Positions 55,901-62,790 are shown, counted from the stretch's first letter. The stretch is 64,000 bases of DNA from Labia minor (GCA_963082975.1 OY720350.1:18942910-19006909); one strand, 5' to 3'. The notes: generated from the letters alone by a model not told the origin. A program made the numbers and translations.

Positions 55901-56183
55901 ACCGGAAAGACAGTATTCTATATTTTTATACTTTTTTGAATATTTTTTTTTTATTTTTGTTATCAAAAATACATTTTATTGTAATTGATTTTTGTTTAGA
56001 TTTTTTGATCTTTTATTAAATTTAATTAATATCTAATTTGAAATTATATAAACTAATTTTATTTTATAATTAGATTAAAATTAATTTGATATTGATTTTT
56101 TTTCTTACAGAGAGGATATCTTTGTATTTTTGCTAAGTACTCGTGCTGGAGGTCTTGGGATCAATTTAACGGCAGCGGATACG
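17507..56183 (+). CDS. INO80: INO80 chromatin-remodelling ATPase, 5' part (gene continues beyond window)
   Basis: Catalytic subunit of the INO80 complex, which slides nucleosomes using ATP and acts in transcription, replication and repair. Twenty coding exons: 17507-17637, 17734-17855, 17919-18133, 18493-18666, 19650-20036, 20227-20555, 20644-20869, 20944-21031, 21379-21494, 21575-21750, 22311-22513, 22619-22863, 23462-23678, 23772-23856, 24187-24514, 25136-25420, 25502-25604, 28398-28525, 50584-50678, 56111-56183. All join in phase to 1,242 residues. Walker A GLGKT is near residues 539-543, DEAQ near 645-648, [18 protein letters not shown] follows, and lobe 2 has [29 protein letters not shown] and [16 protein letters not shown]. 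Similarity to animal INO80 is continuous from the N-terminus ([15 protein letters not shown]). The next expected segment (VIFYDSDWNP) is not found before 64000, so the rest of lobe 2 and the C-terminus lie outside. Confidence 0.96.
18922..19305. repeat. long foldback (inverted repeat) element in INO80 intron 4
   Basis: Two arms of about 170 nt (18922-19092 and 19138-19305) are near-complementary around a C/A-rich spacer. Arms share, inverted, TTTAGATGGGAATATTTTTGG, GGTCACACAGACT-type and CGACGTTTCGGCACCCATTT segments. The rc of the left arm contains GCCGAAACGTCGAG, the GAAAC-GTC signature seen in Penelope-type elements. The classification is uncertain; snapback MITE or tandem-inverted retroelement ends are both possible. 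Confidence 0.8.
19650..20869 (+). CDS. INO80: INO80 exons 5-7: HSA/DBINO region and start of the ATPase
   Basis: Exon 5 carries a proline/serine stretch and then [20 protein letters not shown]. Exon 6 continues with a long charged helix ([59 protein letters not shown]). This matches the HSA/DBINO module that binds actin and Arp4/Arp8 in the INO80 complex. Exon 7 leads into the ATPase with [18 protein letters not shown]. The exon 7 donor is an unusual CAG-GTCAAT but is the only in-phase choice. Confidence 0.93.
20944..22863 (+). CDS. INO80: INO80 exons 8-12: Snf2 ATPase lobe 1 and start of insertion
   Basis: Motif I is [20 protein letters not shown], motif Ia [16 protein letters not shown], motif [12 protein letters not shown] and motif [23 protein letters not shown]. 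Then come [40 protein letters not shown] and [12 protein letters not shown]. All catalytic residues expected of an active Snf2 lobe 1 are present. The spacing follows INO80 rather than SWR1 or ISWI. Confidence 0.95.
23462..25604 (+). CDS. INO80: INO80 exons 13-17: INO80-specific insertion
   Basis: Begins [17 protein letters not shown] and includes [17 protein letters not shown], which matches a conserved block of the INO80 insertion. It then runs through less conserved sequence to [19 protein letters not shown]. In INO80 this insertion is the platform that organises the RUVBL1/RUVBL2 ring. Exon 14 is only 85 nt and is placed by phase and by its similarity. Confidence 0.85.
25605..28397. other. 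INO80 intron 17, AT-rich, no recognisable element
   Basis: A 2.8-kb intron containing poly(A/T) tracts and short (TA) runs near 27010 and 27157. I see no terminal repeats, coding remnants or structured RNA. Confidence 0.6.
28398..28525 (+). CDS. INO80: INO80 exon 18: lobe 2 motif IV
   Basis: Encodes [20 protein letters not shown] and [17 protein letters not shown], ending in phase 0 at GTGAGT. The DxGKL start and the [13 protein letters not shown] helix are diagnostic of INO80 lobe 2. It is followed by an intron of about 22 kb. Confidence 0.95.
28688..29319 (+). mobile_element. HINE-like family 1, copy A (near full length)
   Basis: Starts CTATCTCGCCAGAGATA and ends ACGAGATAGTCGAGTGG followed by the hairpin TGGAGACACTCCA. 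The start (CTATCTCG) and the near-end (CGAGATAG) are subterminal inverted repeats. A GT microsatellite (28799-28855) and the conserved GAGCTAGAATCATGAAATTT lie inside. Subterminal repeats, a single end hairpin, an internal microsatellite and no coding capacity together fit Helentron-associated (HINE/DINE-like) elements. Confidence 0.65.
28799..28855. repeat. (GT)n microsatellite within HINE family 1
   Basis: Nearly 30 GT units at the same relative place where other family-1 copies carry shorter or interrupted GT runs. It is an intrinsic, length-variable part of the element. Confidence 0.9.
29814..30100 (+). CDS. unrecognised 95-codon open frame in INO80 intron 18
   Basis: An intact frame from [14 protein letters not shown] to LIFNKFWI in an AT-rich intron. 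I recognise no domain. Composition is not clearly that of a protein, and there are no splice sites that obviously belong to it. It could be a chance frame or an exon of a nested gene. Confidence 0.15.
30302..30340 (-). repeat. Penelope-like GAAAC-GTC signature fragment
   Basis: On the minus strand ACTTGAAAATGGCGCCGAAA then ACGTCGG. The same motif occurs in the foldback at 18922-19305. It resembles the GAAAC-GTC part of hammerhead motifs in Penelope-like elements, but the CTGANGA half is not intact. Confidence 0.3.
30599..30692. repeat. small structured palindrome
   Basis: TTATCAC at the left is matched by GTGATAA at the right, and the centre GATCAACCGGTTGATT is itself a hairpin (GGGCTTGATCAACC with GGTTGATTGCCC). 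It has higher GC than the flanks. No RNA family recognised. Confidence 0.4.
30839..31153. mobile_element. hAT-type MITE with near-perfect 8-bp target duplication
   Basis: The element at 30847-31145 starts CAGTGATTCTTTATTT and ends GGTTGGGAATCACTG, inverted. Flanks are CTCTATGG and CTCTGTGG (7 of 8). Inside, a segment containing AGTCGGAAATGTTTAAGA is present twice in tandem. Confidence 0.75.
31154..32778. other. INO80 intron 18 segment without clear elements
   Basis: Mostly AT-rich. A GTCT tract near 32094-32115 preceded by CTCAACTTCACTTGGCG may be a scrap of another HINE-like family. No coding potential. Confidence 0.35.
32779..33040. repeat. long foldback element in INO80 intron 18
   Basis: Arms of about 90 nt are near-perfect inverted copies. 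The left arm has ACGTTTTTCTGATGGACTAA and AAGCCTGACAAAGTTTA; the right arm has TAAACTTTGTCAGGCTT and TTAGTCCATCAGAAAAACGT. The loop is about 80 nt. A short direct duplication of ACTAAAAAGAATAAAATAA lies just outside the left arm. It is a MITE-like foldback of unknown family, and conservation of both arms suggests youth. Confidence 0.82.
34097..34407 (-). mobile_element. deleted mariner element
   Basis: The ends AGGGCAGGTCAAT and ATTGACCTGCCCT are inverted, with TA on both sides. The minus-strand interior resembles a mariner transposase C-terminal region, sharing sequence with the copies at 9400 and 44322. At 307 bp it has large internal deletions. Confidence 0.65.
34416..34948 (+). mobile_element. 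deleted mariner element of a second family, 10 bp from the previous one
   Basis: Inverted ends TTGTTCAATAAATTCGCGGAA and TTCCGCGAACTTATTGAACAA with TA flanks. The plus strand carries transposase pieces: [20 protein letters not shown] (helix-turn-helix), [14 protein letters not shown] (third catalytic Asp region) and [18 protein letters not shown] (C-terminus). The middle, with the first catalytic residues, is deleted, so it cannot make active transposase. Confidence 0.8.
35424..35530 (+). repeat. tRNA-derived SINE head or tRNA pseudogene
   Basis: TGCTAAGGCG resembles a pol III A box and CAGTTCGAAACTCG a B box, about 35 nt apart, followed by a T run. Acceptor and anticodon stems do not fold properly, so it is not a functional tRNA. 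A tRNA-derived SINE remnant is the simplest reading. Confidence 0.35.
36410..36888 (-). mobile_element. HINE-like family 2, copy 1 (decayed)
   Basis: Contains GTGGCCAGGTACAGAACCGA at the left and the conserved ATGCATTAAGTAAATAT, GACAGACGTACAGATGGAC and CATCATGCTAAAAATACTTT segments in the order of other copies. The left hairpin is broken and it ends near TTCGTCGGTAGATAA. Confidence 0.6.
37068..37703 (+). mobile_element. deleted mariner element of a third family
   Basis: The ends GGGTACTTGAAT and ATTCAAGTTCCC are imperfect inverted repeats. The plus strand begins with a helix-turn-helix-like [12 protein letters not shown] and [20 protein letters not shown]. It then jumps to [20 protein letters not shown] and [19 protein letters not shown] (the DN and D catalytic regions). 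Frameshifts and a central deletion inactivate it. Confidence 0.75.
37736..38345 (-). mobile_element. HINE-like family 2, copy 2 (near full length)
   Basis: One end has the hairpin GACCTGTGGCCAGGTC followed by CGCCCGACGG. The other end has TATCGTCGGTCGGTAA, giving subterminal inverted repeats (CCGACGG against CGTCGG). It contains duplicated halves around ATGCATGATTCGTGGAGATA and two TGACGTCAT-like sites. Same architecture as family 1 but unrelated ends. Confidence 0.65.
38523..39050. other. unassigned intronic stretch of higher complexity
   Basis: Between two HINE-like elements, with a GC-richer part near 38810-38940. Two overlapping frames of about 90-116 codons are open, but none resembles a known protein. 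It contains a poly(A) run near 38579. Confidence 0.25.
39078..39661 (+). mobile_element. HINE-like family 1, copy B
   Basis: Begins ACTAACTCGCC, has a short interrupted GT run and the conserved GAGCTAGAATGATGAAATTT. It ends GCGAGATAGTCGAGTGG and the TGGAGACACTCCA hairpin. Confidence 0.65.
40238..40300. mobile_element. one-ended hAT-type fragment
   Basis: AGGAGTCGCCAACCTTTTC resembles a hAT MITE terminus. No inverted partner is found. Confidence 0.3.
40515..41081 (+). mobile_element. HINE-like family 1, copy C (5' end slightly decayed)
   Basis: Recognisable from ATCGCGATCACGAATATTTT through the GT run and GAGCTAGAATCATGAAATTT to GCGAGTTATTCGAGTGG and the end hairpin. Confidence 0.65.
42028..42820 (-). 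mobile_element. HINE-like family 2, copy 3, with internal duplication
   Basis: The end AAGTTGACCTTAGGCCAGG is followed by ACCGACCGACGG; the other end is TATCGTCTGTGGGTAA. The segment TGATGCATTAAGTAAATATA plus flanks occurs twice (about 42362 and 42612), as does TTCGTGGAGATATGTAAAAA, so the interior has been duplicated. A (GAC)-rich microsatellite lies at about 42680. Confidence 0.65.
43657..43827. mobile_element. hAT-type MITE, decayed
   Basis: Starts CAGAGGTTCTCAAACTTTTT and ends CACTTTGAAAATCTATG, inverted. Flanks GTTTAACA and GTCTAACT are a decayed 8-bp duplication (6 of 8). Confidence 0.55.
44322..44805 (-). mobile_element. deleted mariner element, same family as 34097 and 9400
   Basis: CGAGGGCAGGTCAA at one end and CTTACCTCG at the other, TA-flanked on the right. 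The minus strand contains remnants of the transposase C-terminal half with many stops. Confidence 0.6.
46643..47835 (-). mobile_element. decayed MULE with multi-iteron inverted ends, nested in the composite element
   Basis: The left end GTAAAAATCCCTAA and the right end TTTAGGGATTTTTAC are inverted. Each end carries further copies of the same motif: about four on the left to 46720 and about eight, more degenerate, on the right from 47690. The minus-strand MULE transposase lies between them. Iterated subterminal motifs are probable transposase-binding sites. No clear 8-10 bp duplication found. Confidence 0.65.
46732..47397 (-). pseudogene. MULE transposase C-terminal half (two broken frames)
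   Basis: The upstream frame (47397-47185) reads [20 protein letters not shown] and [20 protein letters not shown], containing the C..H motif (CLFH) of MULE transposases. After a frameshift the second frame (47142-46732) reads [20 protein letters not shown] then [20 protein letters not shown], the conserved NxxE/LRTNN-EG block of the family. The N-terminal DDE part is absent, so it is inactive. It is not part of INO80. Confidence 0.8.
48023..48494. mobile_element. hAT-type MITE nested in the composite element
   Basis: The ends CAGAGGTTCTTAAACTGTGG and AAGTTTAAGAATCTCTG (48031-48486) are inverted, with GTCCGCGGACC and GGTTCGCGGAG next to them. Flanks ATTTTAGA and ATTTAGGA are a slightly decayed 8-bp duplication. 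Confidence 0.72.
49108..50188. mobile_element. hAT-type MITE split by a HINE-like copy
   Basis: GTCTAAAA occurs immediately before CATAGGTTCCCAAACTTT (49116) and again after 50180, a perfect 8-bp duplication. The right side contains GACCCCTGGGAGTCGATATA. The interior is interrupted at about 49660-50060 by HINE family 1 copy D, showing HINE insertion after the MITE. Confidence 0.65.
49660..50060 (-). mobile_element. HINE-like family 1, copy D (truncated), inside a hAT MITE
   Basis: Minus-strand copy running from ATTCCGGTACTTTCAGC to CGCGAGATAGT. It lacks the end with the TGGAGACACTCCA hairpin. The CA run and the AAATTTCATCATTCTAGCTC core are present. Confidence 0.65.
50584..50678 (+). CDS. 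INO80: INO80 exon 19: lobe 2, [15 protein letters not shown] segment
   Basis: A 95-nt exon starting after TTCTAG and ending at a GTAAAT donor. It reads [20 protein letters not shown] then [11 protein letters not shown], nearly identical to this part of animal INO80. It sits alone between a 22-kb and a 5.4-kb intron. Confidence 0.95.
51031..51661 (+). mobile_element. HINE-like family 1, copy E (full length)
   Basis: ACTATCTCGCCAGAGATAGT at the start and GCGAGATAGTCGAGTGG plus the TGGAGACACTCCA hairpin at the end. The GT region has the pattern GTGTGTGTAT repeated. Best copy for defining the ends. Confidence 0.7.
51715..52143 (+). pseudogene. non-LTR retrotransposon 3' coding remnant
   Basis: [20 protein letters not shown] is followed by [20 protein letters not shown] and [16 protein letters not shown]. 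After a frameshift come [16 protein letters not shown]-like and [14 protein letters not shown]-like segments. These are the terminal motifs shared with the element at 14430-15266. It is 5'-truncated and frameshifted. Confidence 0.7.
52782..52869. mobile_element. minimal hAT-type MITE with internal tandem repeat
   Basis: GTGATTCTCAACGTTTTTTT and GTGGTTGAGAATCCCTG are inverted ends only about 90 bp apart. An 18-bp unit (GCGGCACACAAAAGTGCC) is repeated in tandem between them. Related to the element at 30847. Confidence 0.55.
52994..53334 (+). pseudogene. protein-coding remnant of unknown origin in INO80 intron 19
   Basis: After a TTTAG acceptor-like site one frame reads [20 protein letters not shown], meets one stop (TAG), then continues open: [40 protein letters not shown] and [14 protein letters not shown] to a stop. 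Composition is far less AT-rich than the surroundings and protein-like. I recognise no family. It may be a processed pseudogene or an exon of another gene. Confidence 0.4.
53999..54352 (+). mobile_element. HINE-like family 2, copy 4 (truncated)
   Basis: Starts TTTTTACCGACCAACGATAG, includes GTCTGTCCGTCCGTATAGAT and the ATGCATCAGTATGATGAATT core, and stops after TTTGTATTGGTTTTA. The hairpin end is missing. Confidence 0.65.
54765..54905. other. GC-rich low-complexity patch
   Basis: Contains GCGCGCGCACAC, C-rich and CACTCACACACACTCACAGC stretches. No function recognised. Confidence 0.3.
55346..55694 (+). mobile_element. HINE-like family 2, copy 5 (internally deleted)
   Basis: Runs from TTTTTACCTACTTACGATAT, jumps to the second half (CACGAATCATGCACTTTGTA, TGACGTCACAGCCTGGTCTT) and ends GCCTGGCCACAGGTCAACTT, retaining the end hairpin region. 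Confidence 0.65.
56111..56183 (+). CDS. INO80: INO80 exon 20: lobe 2 motif V
   Basis: A 73-nt exon reading [20 protein letters not shown] and AADT before GTAAGT. It holds motif V ([16 protein letters not shown]). It is the last INO80 exon I can find in the window; at least 7.8 kb of intron follows. Confidence 0.95.
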
Positions 56184-57107
56184 GTAAGTACTAATTTTAA
56201 AGATATTTTAGGGATATATTTTATTAATAAATACTATTTATTTATTATATATATATAAAAACATTAAACTATTAATTATAGGCCATTTTTTTAATTTTTA
56301 ATTTGGTGTGGAGTATTTTCGATCACTGATCTTAATACTATGGCATAATGTATCAATTTATTTTTAGCCTCATTTTTATGCATCTTTCAAATAAACTTAA
56401 ATTATTTATTTTATTTATTATATTTTATCAAAAAGAATATTTTAATGTGATAATATTCCTACCATTATTATAAACTTACTTAAATAAAATTTAAATAATC
56501 GATAAACATTTTTTCCTTCTTCATCTAAAATGTTTAAAAATTCAATTTTCATTTTTCACTTTATTAAAATAAAAATTATTATTAATTCATTTAGCGATTA
56601 TTTTCATTTTTTTATAAAAATTTAATTCTAATTAAAATTCAATAGTTGTTTATCTATATATATTATAGTTAATTATGGGCAGTGAAAGAGAAAATCCTTT
56701 TTTTTTGTTGTTGTGATTCCTGTTGGAATCCACTCCTATCTCAATTTATGGTCAGTCATTTATCGGCATCCTGGCTGACCAGTGGCTTTCGTCTGGACAA
56801 AGCACATAAAATTGCTGATTTTACAGATACTGGATAATATCCAATGTAAATCCTGCTTGAGATGACCACTAGATTGGCTAATTGCTAAAAATAAACTCCC
56901 ACACCTGGATTTTTTTTTTAAGAAAAAATTCCTAAATGTATTCATTTAATAAAATACCTGAATATTAAATTTATATATTTATTTTTTTATCAAGGGAATT
57001 TCTTTATTGTAAATAAATTTCTGGTGTTTGTTTGTTTTTTTTATCTTTAAAAACTTAATTTTTAGTTTATAAATTAAATATATATAAATATGATTTTAAA
57101 CCTTTTT

Positions 57108-57695
57108 TACTACTATTGCGATGTCGAGATTTTGATGTTTTTTTACGTTTTGAAGGTTCCTGAATCATTTTCACTAAGGTTGTGAAAAATGTCTGTCTGT
57201 CTGTGTGTCTCTGTGTGTTTGTGTGTGTGTATGTAGACAAGATTACTCAAAAAAGGTTTGAGCTAGAATGATGAAATTTGGTATATGGGCATTATTCAAA
57301 ATTCGTAGTTTTATATCAATTTTTGAGAAATGTAGCTCAACCGGAAGAGGGTCATTACCTACAACGTTTTGATATTTTTTTCCTCTAAAGTGACCGTAAA
57401 AATAGAGATATATGTTTGATAGTTTTTCACATGATTAAAAATTGTATAAAACTGCTATATATAGAATTTCAACTTGATTGAATCCCTCAAAGTACTAGAA
57501 TTAATTTTTTAACACTGCAAATCCCACGCGCCAGCACGTGACGTGGTGCCATCAACAAAGAGCTAAACATGCGCTTGTTTAATAAATATTATATATTAAT
57601 TATAATTTATAATTAATTAAATTTAATTTAAATAAAATATATTATTTTATTTAATCCAATTCAAATTGCGAGATAGTGGAGTGGTGACACTCCAG
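57108..57695 (+). mobile_element. HINE-like family 1, copy F
   Basis: The 5' hairpin is lost but the body is complete from TTGCGATGTCGAGATTTTG through a GTCT/GT run to GCGAGATAGTGGAGTGG and GACACTCCAGC. Confidence 0.65.
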
Positions 57696-57904
57696 CTTAT
57701 TTTTATTTGATATAATAACATATATATATTACAAATATTTAAAAAATGATCTGATTGTATATACAATTTTGCTCGAATTTTTTTTATTCATTTTTGGGTG
57801 GTCTCTCACAAAAAAAAACCTCAAAAATTTAATATAATTCGCATTAATATGTAAAAATTTTTCACTTATTTTTTTTGATGTTTAATTTTTTTCTTGTTGT
57901 TTCG

Positions 57905-58245
57905 GAAGATGGGGAGGGGGAGAGCAAAACGGGTGTCTAAACGGAATTCGTGCAGATCAGACGTGGAGGGTCACCGAAGCTGATTGATTCCCACTCGGAT
58001 TGGGTGCTTTCATCGCACGCTCGTCTTCATTTCTCCTCTTTTCACACTCACTGCTTCCGAACGGATTCATCAATGATTTTGCGGACAATACTTGATGTTC
58101 ACCAAAAAATCTTTTTTTTTTTTTCTTAACTGCTTGAATCCATCCGTAATTTGACTTAGGAGAACCGTAGCTAAATAGTATTTTGTTTTTGTTGAAACCG
58201 ACTTCGTTTACCGCTTTATTATTGAATTCAAAATTAATCAACACA
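57905..58245. other. unassigned GC-richer stretch with minus-strand open frame
   Basis: A 95-codon minus-strand frame (58244-57957) starting MLINFEFNNKAVNEVGFNKN is open, with a lysine run. No family is recognised and there is no sign of splicing. Probably not a gene. Confidence 0.2.
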
Positions 58246-58867
58246 AAAAATGCTTAAAGACATTTTAATAAGAATTTAATAAATTGAACAATTTTCACTA
58301 CTTATTAAATTATTATTATTATTTTTTATCAATAATTATAAACAAGCATATATTTTGATTATAACTAAATTAATATATATATAAATTTAATTATTATTTA
58401 ATCATTTCATCCCCTCTAATAATTACTTTTTTTATTAGAAGACATTTATTTTTCATTCATTTTAATGAACATCTTATTTATTTATTTTATTATTAATCGA
58501 TATCTTTGAAAATCATTTTATTTAATTCTCATTTATTTTAAAATTTTTTTTAATATATTTAAAATATTAAACAAGATTTTTTTTTTTTGATAATTTGTTC
58601 TATCTTTAATCGATTATCAACATGAATATACAATTTTCTATTTAAAAAAATATTAATCTATCTACATTTGTAATTAATTGGACACCAGATTGTTGATAGA
58701 AGTTAATTTGCATATAAAATTATTATACTCATCATCATTATCGTTTCTAAATCATTTTCAATTATTCGACCATAGCTCTATTTCTATTACTATTTTTCAT
58801 TTCCAGAGTATAAAAAAAAAACCACTATATTCGTGTTTTAAATTGAGAAAAATGAATGAATGAATTC

Positions 58868-59170
58868 ACAAAGTAGGCTACATTTTGGAATTAAGATAAA
58901 ACTAGTACAGGGAAATGTTTTTTATTATATACCTTTGAAAGAGCAACTAAAATATTATTTTTCTACATAATCGCCAAAAAAGTTGAGACATTTATCGTAG
59001 CGATGAACGAACTTCGAAATTCCTTCCTCATAGAAATCCGCCGCCGGAGTATCGTACCCACCTGGCACAAAGCTTATGGTAGCCTAACTTTTGAGAAACA
59101 ATTTCGTACAATAAAGTGCGTGAAATATGCGGAAAACTGTAGGAAAGTTTGGTTATAGTGAAATGTTTTA
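58868..59170 (-). mobile_element. mariner remnant, fourth family, copy 1
   Basis: The minus strand ends RYDKCLNFFGDYVEK, the typical mariner transposase C-terminus. Sequence is closely similar to the copy at 62033-62345. The first half of the transposase is missing. Confidence 0.65.
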
Positions 59171-59176
59171 AACCGG

Positions 59177-59275
59177 GACAATAGACTCCCCTGAAGACAT
59201 TTTTCGGGACGCCGGGACAGAGCACCTTAAAACGGAACAATCCCGGAAAACCAGGACGTTTGGTCACCTTAACTA
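59177..59275. mobile_element. hAT-like terminal fragment
   Basis: CCGGGACAATAG, CGGGACGCCGGGAC and CCCGGAAAACCAGGACG repeats adjoin the mariner remnant. One end only; weak classification. Confidence 0.3.
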
Positions 59276-59530
59276 TAAGGAATTAAATAATAAATTCCAT
59301 AAACTAATTAATTTATTTAATAAATTAATTAATTAACTTAATTTAGCGACTTTTTAAATAAAAAATATTTAAAGTAGAATTCTGGTATTTTGAAAATATA
59401 TATTTCTGGGTCTAAACTAATCGTATAAAATGGAATTGTTCTTTTATCGTTCCAAAATTACCCTCAAACTGCCATTAAAGTTTAAAATAAAAATAAAATT
59501 TATATATCTTCTTTGTCTATCAATATTGTT

Positions 59531-60040
59531 TTTTACCGACCGACGATAATAAGGGAGGTATTGTTTTCACACCAAATTTCACATGTGGAGATTTTTACAT
59601 ATCTCCACGAATCATGCATTTTCTTAACAGAAAAAAGTATTTTTAGCATGATGTCTGTCCGTCCGTCCGTCTGTCCGTCTGTCCGTCCGTATAGATGTGT
59701 ACAGCCTGAACGGCTGAACGGATTTTGATGAAATTTGGTATATTTACTTAATGCATCAGTGGGATGAATTGATCAACTTTTGGTGCAAATCCGGAAACCG
59801 GAAGTGGTAGTATTAGCGATTGACGATAGGAAGGGAAGGGTTATTTTCACACAAAATTTAACATGAGGAGATTTTTTTATATATCACCACGAATCATGCA
59901 CTTTGTATTGGTTTTATCCTCGGGAAAATCAAATTTATTAGTTTTTTCTTGATTTAAAATTATATGACGTCATCCAGCCATTCATGACGTCACAGCCTGG
60001 TCTTGCATATATATTACAAATAAAATAAAATTAAAAATAA
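59531..60040 (+). mobile_element. HINE-like family 2, copy 6
   Basis: Starts TTTTACCGACCGACGATAAT and carries the clearest (GTCC/GTCT) tract of the family at 59652-59690. Then come CGGATTTTGATGAAATTTGG and ATGCATCAGTGGGATGAATT. It breaks off after ACAGCCTGGTCTTGCATATA, so the hairpin end is lost. Confidence 0.7.
59652..59690. repeat. (GTCY)n tract within HINE family 2
   Basis: Alternating GTCC and GTCT units. A GTCY tract at this place is a hallmark of DINE-1/HINE elements in flies. Confidence 0.8.
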
Positions 60041-60289
60041 AATTTTAATGGTAGCTTGAGGATTATTATTTATATTGGTATCCAACACAGATCATTCAAA
60101 TAAAATAATGAAAATAATATCAAGATATTTTACAAAATGATATTTAAATAAGAATTAAAATAAGCACTAAGAGTTTGATCTAGGAGATTCAATAAAAATT
60201 TAATAAATGAAAATCGTTATGCTGATCGTTTATATAATGTGTATGTGACATTTGGGTTTTATGATCAAGTATATGCTTGTGGGAGTGTG

Positions 60290-60490
60290 TCTATGTGTGG
60301 TCATGTGAGTTTTAGGGTGTCCGGTAAGCGGATGGCAATCCGTGGCATAGAATGGCTGTCTGTGTTGAAAGCATATTGATTCCGATCACGGCTTGGGAAG
60401 CTTTAGGATCCGTCGGTTGCACGGCCTTGCCAGGAATGCCTTGTCAATACCCAGGACCTCAGGAACGAGGAATAATCTAGGCCCACATGT
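60290..60490. other. unassigned GC-richer intronic stretch
   Basis: Less AT-rich than surroundings, with GTCCGGTAAGCGGATGGC and CACGGCCTTGCCAGGAATGC. No open frame, inverted ends or tRNA boxes convincing enough to classify. Confidence 0.25.
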
Positions 60491-60656
60491 ACAATACATA
60501 AGGTTTTAATCATTTTCAATAAGTACTTGGCAAATGCTACTATAATTCCAACGATGAATTATAAAATATATGTTTTCCAAAATAAATCAACTATATAATA
60601 ATATAATATATAATATATATATAAAACCTAAGTATATTAAATTAAATTAAAAAAAA

Positions 60657-61251
60657 TAAGCTGGAGTGTCTCCACTCGACTATCTCGCAAATTTGAATTG
60701 GATTAAATAACATAATATATTATATTTAAATTAAATTTAATTAATTAAAAATTATAAATTAAAATGAATAAATAATATTTATTAAACCAGTCTATGTTTG
60801 GCTCTTTGTTGATGGCACCTCGTCACGTGTTGGCGCGTGATTTGCAGTGCTAAAAAATGAATTCCGGTACTTTCAGCGGTTTAATCAAGCTGAAATTCTA
60901 TATATAGCAGTTTTATACAATTTTTAGTCATGTGAAAAACTATCAAACATATATCTTTATTTTTACGGTCAGTTTAGAGGAAAAAACATAAAAACATTGT
61001 AGGTAATGACCCTCTTCCGGTTGAGCTACATTTCTCAAAAGTTGATAGAAAACTACGAATTTTGAATAATGACCGTATACTAAATTTCATGATTCTAGCT
61101 CAAACCGTTTTTGCGTAATCTTGTCTATATACATACACACATTTTTCTCAACCTTAGTGAAAATGATTCAGGAACCTTCAAAACGTATAATAACATCAAA
61201 ATCTCGACATCGAAAATTTTCGTGATCGCAATACTATCTCTGGCGAGATAG
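60657..61251 (-). mobile_element. HINE-like family 1, copy G (full length, inverted)
   Basis: Begins on the plus strand with AAGCTGGAGTGTCTCCACTC and ends CTATCTCTGGCGAGATAGT. Both the subterminal repeats and both hairpins are intact. The CA run is very short (CATACACACA). Confidence 0.7.
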
Positions 61252-62032
61252 TAAAAAATATATTTTATTCAAACCTATTAATTATTTTCTAAAAGAAAAT
61301 ATTAAACAAGTCATTAAAATTATGGAAGAGTTCTAAAATAACATTCGAAATTAATTTTGTAAAATAAAGTTTCATCCAATAGTAAATAAAATTTTAAAAG
61401 TTTTCAACTGTAACGAAGGTAGTATTAATTGAATAAGAAATTAATTAACTCTGCACCCTCTTGTTATTTTCTCCCCCTATGTTGAATAATTCCGATCCTA
61501 TTGCAATCTAATCTCTTCTCACGCGTTTGTGCACTCCTTTAATCGTTTAAGAAGATTTGATCCCTAGGGGAAGGGGGTTTGGGACACTTAAGCTTGATTC
61601 ATCGCAAAAATAATTAGAGTGATGCTAGTGTAGTGGAAAAGCCTTCTTTAAGCCTTCTTTAAGCTTGGGGAGAACAGAATAAGCGCTTTGATTCCTTATC
61701 ACGGGAAACAGGACTTCACATGAATATTTCTTAAAAAGATTTGAGGTTTTATAATAAACAAATTACATTATTTATTATATATACACATACATAGAATAGA
61801 ATTTAATATTTCTATTTTATCTATGAAGAGCAGAGTTGAAGAAATATATATCATAGACAATCATCTTATAAATAAGAGTTTTAAGGAGGAAAATCACGTG
61901 AGTTCATAAATAATACTTTTTTTCATAATTTAATAAATATTAGAACACTTAAAGGGTAATATTAATAAAAAAGCGTAATGGGAATAAAAAAAAAATTATT
62001 AATATTATCAATATATATCATTAGATATATAC

Positions 62033-62345
62033 GAGGGCAATTCACATAGTAGGTTACGTTTTGGAATTAAGACAAAACTAAGACAGGAAAATGTTTTTTA
62101 TTATATTCATTTAAAAGAGCAATTAAAATACTATTTTTCTACATAATCGCTAAAAAAGTTGAGACATTTATCGTAGCGTTGAACGAGCTTCGAAATTCCT
62201 TCTCATAGAAATCCGCCGCCTGAATGTGGAACCCACCTGGCACAAAACTTATGGTAGGCTAACTTTTGAGAAACAATTTCGTACAATAAAGTGCGTGAAA
62301 TATGCGGAAAACTGAAGGAAAGTTCGGTTATGGTGAAACGACGGT
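62033..62345 (-). mobile_element. mariner remnant, fourth family, copy 2
   Basis: Starts at a typical mariner end TACGAGGGCAATTCACATAG. The minus strand again encodes the RYDKCLNF-type C-terminus, here with changes and a stop. Truncated at the other side. Confidence 0.65.
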
Positions 62346-62403
62346 TTCCTCTAATTTTTTATTGATCTTTTCCACCAGTTATTTTTTTTAGACTTTCATT
62401 TTT

Positions 62404-62404
62404 A

Positions 62405-62456
<52 letters not shown>

Positions 62457-62790
62457 ATATGTAGACAAGATTACGCAAACACGTTTTGAGCTAGAATAAT
62501 GAAATTTGGTATATGGGCACTATTCAAATTTCGTAGTTTTCTATCAACTTTTGAGAAATGTAGCTCATCCGGAAGTGGGTCATTACCTACCACGTTTTCA
62601 TTTTTTTCCCTCTAAACTGACCGTAAAAAACGTGACGTGGTGCCATCAACAAAGAGCCAAACACGCGCTGGTTTATAAATATTATTTATCAATTTTAATT
62701 TATAATTTAATTAATTAAATTTAATTTAAATATAGTTTATGTTATTTAATCCATTTCAAATTGCGAGTTAGTCGTGTGGAGACACTCCAG
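62404..62790 (+). mobile_element. HINE-like family 1, copy H (5' lost, internal deletion)
   Basis: A (TA)n run passes straight into the (GT)n of the element, replacing its 5' third. The core TTTGAGCTAGAATAATGAAA is present. A further deletion joins GACCGTAAAAA to ACGTGACGTGGTGCC, and the end hairpin GTGGAGACACTCCA is intact. Confidence 0.65.
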
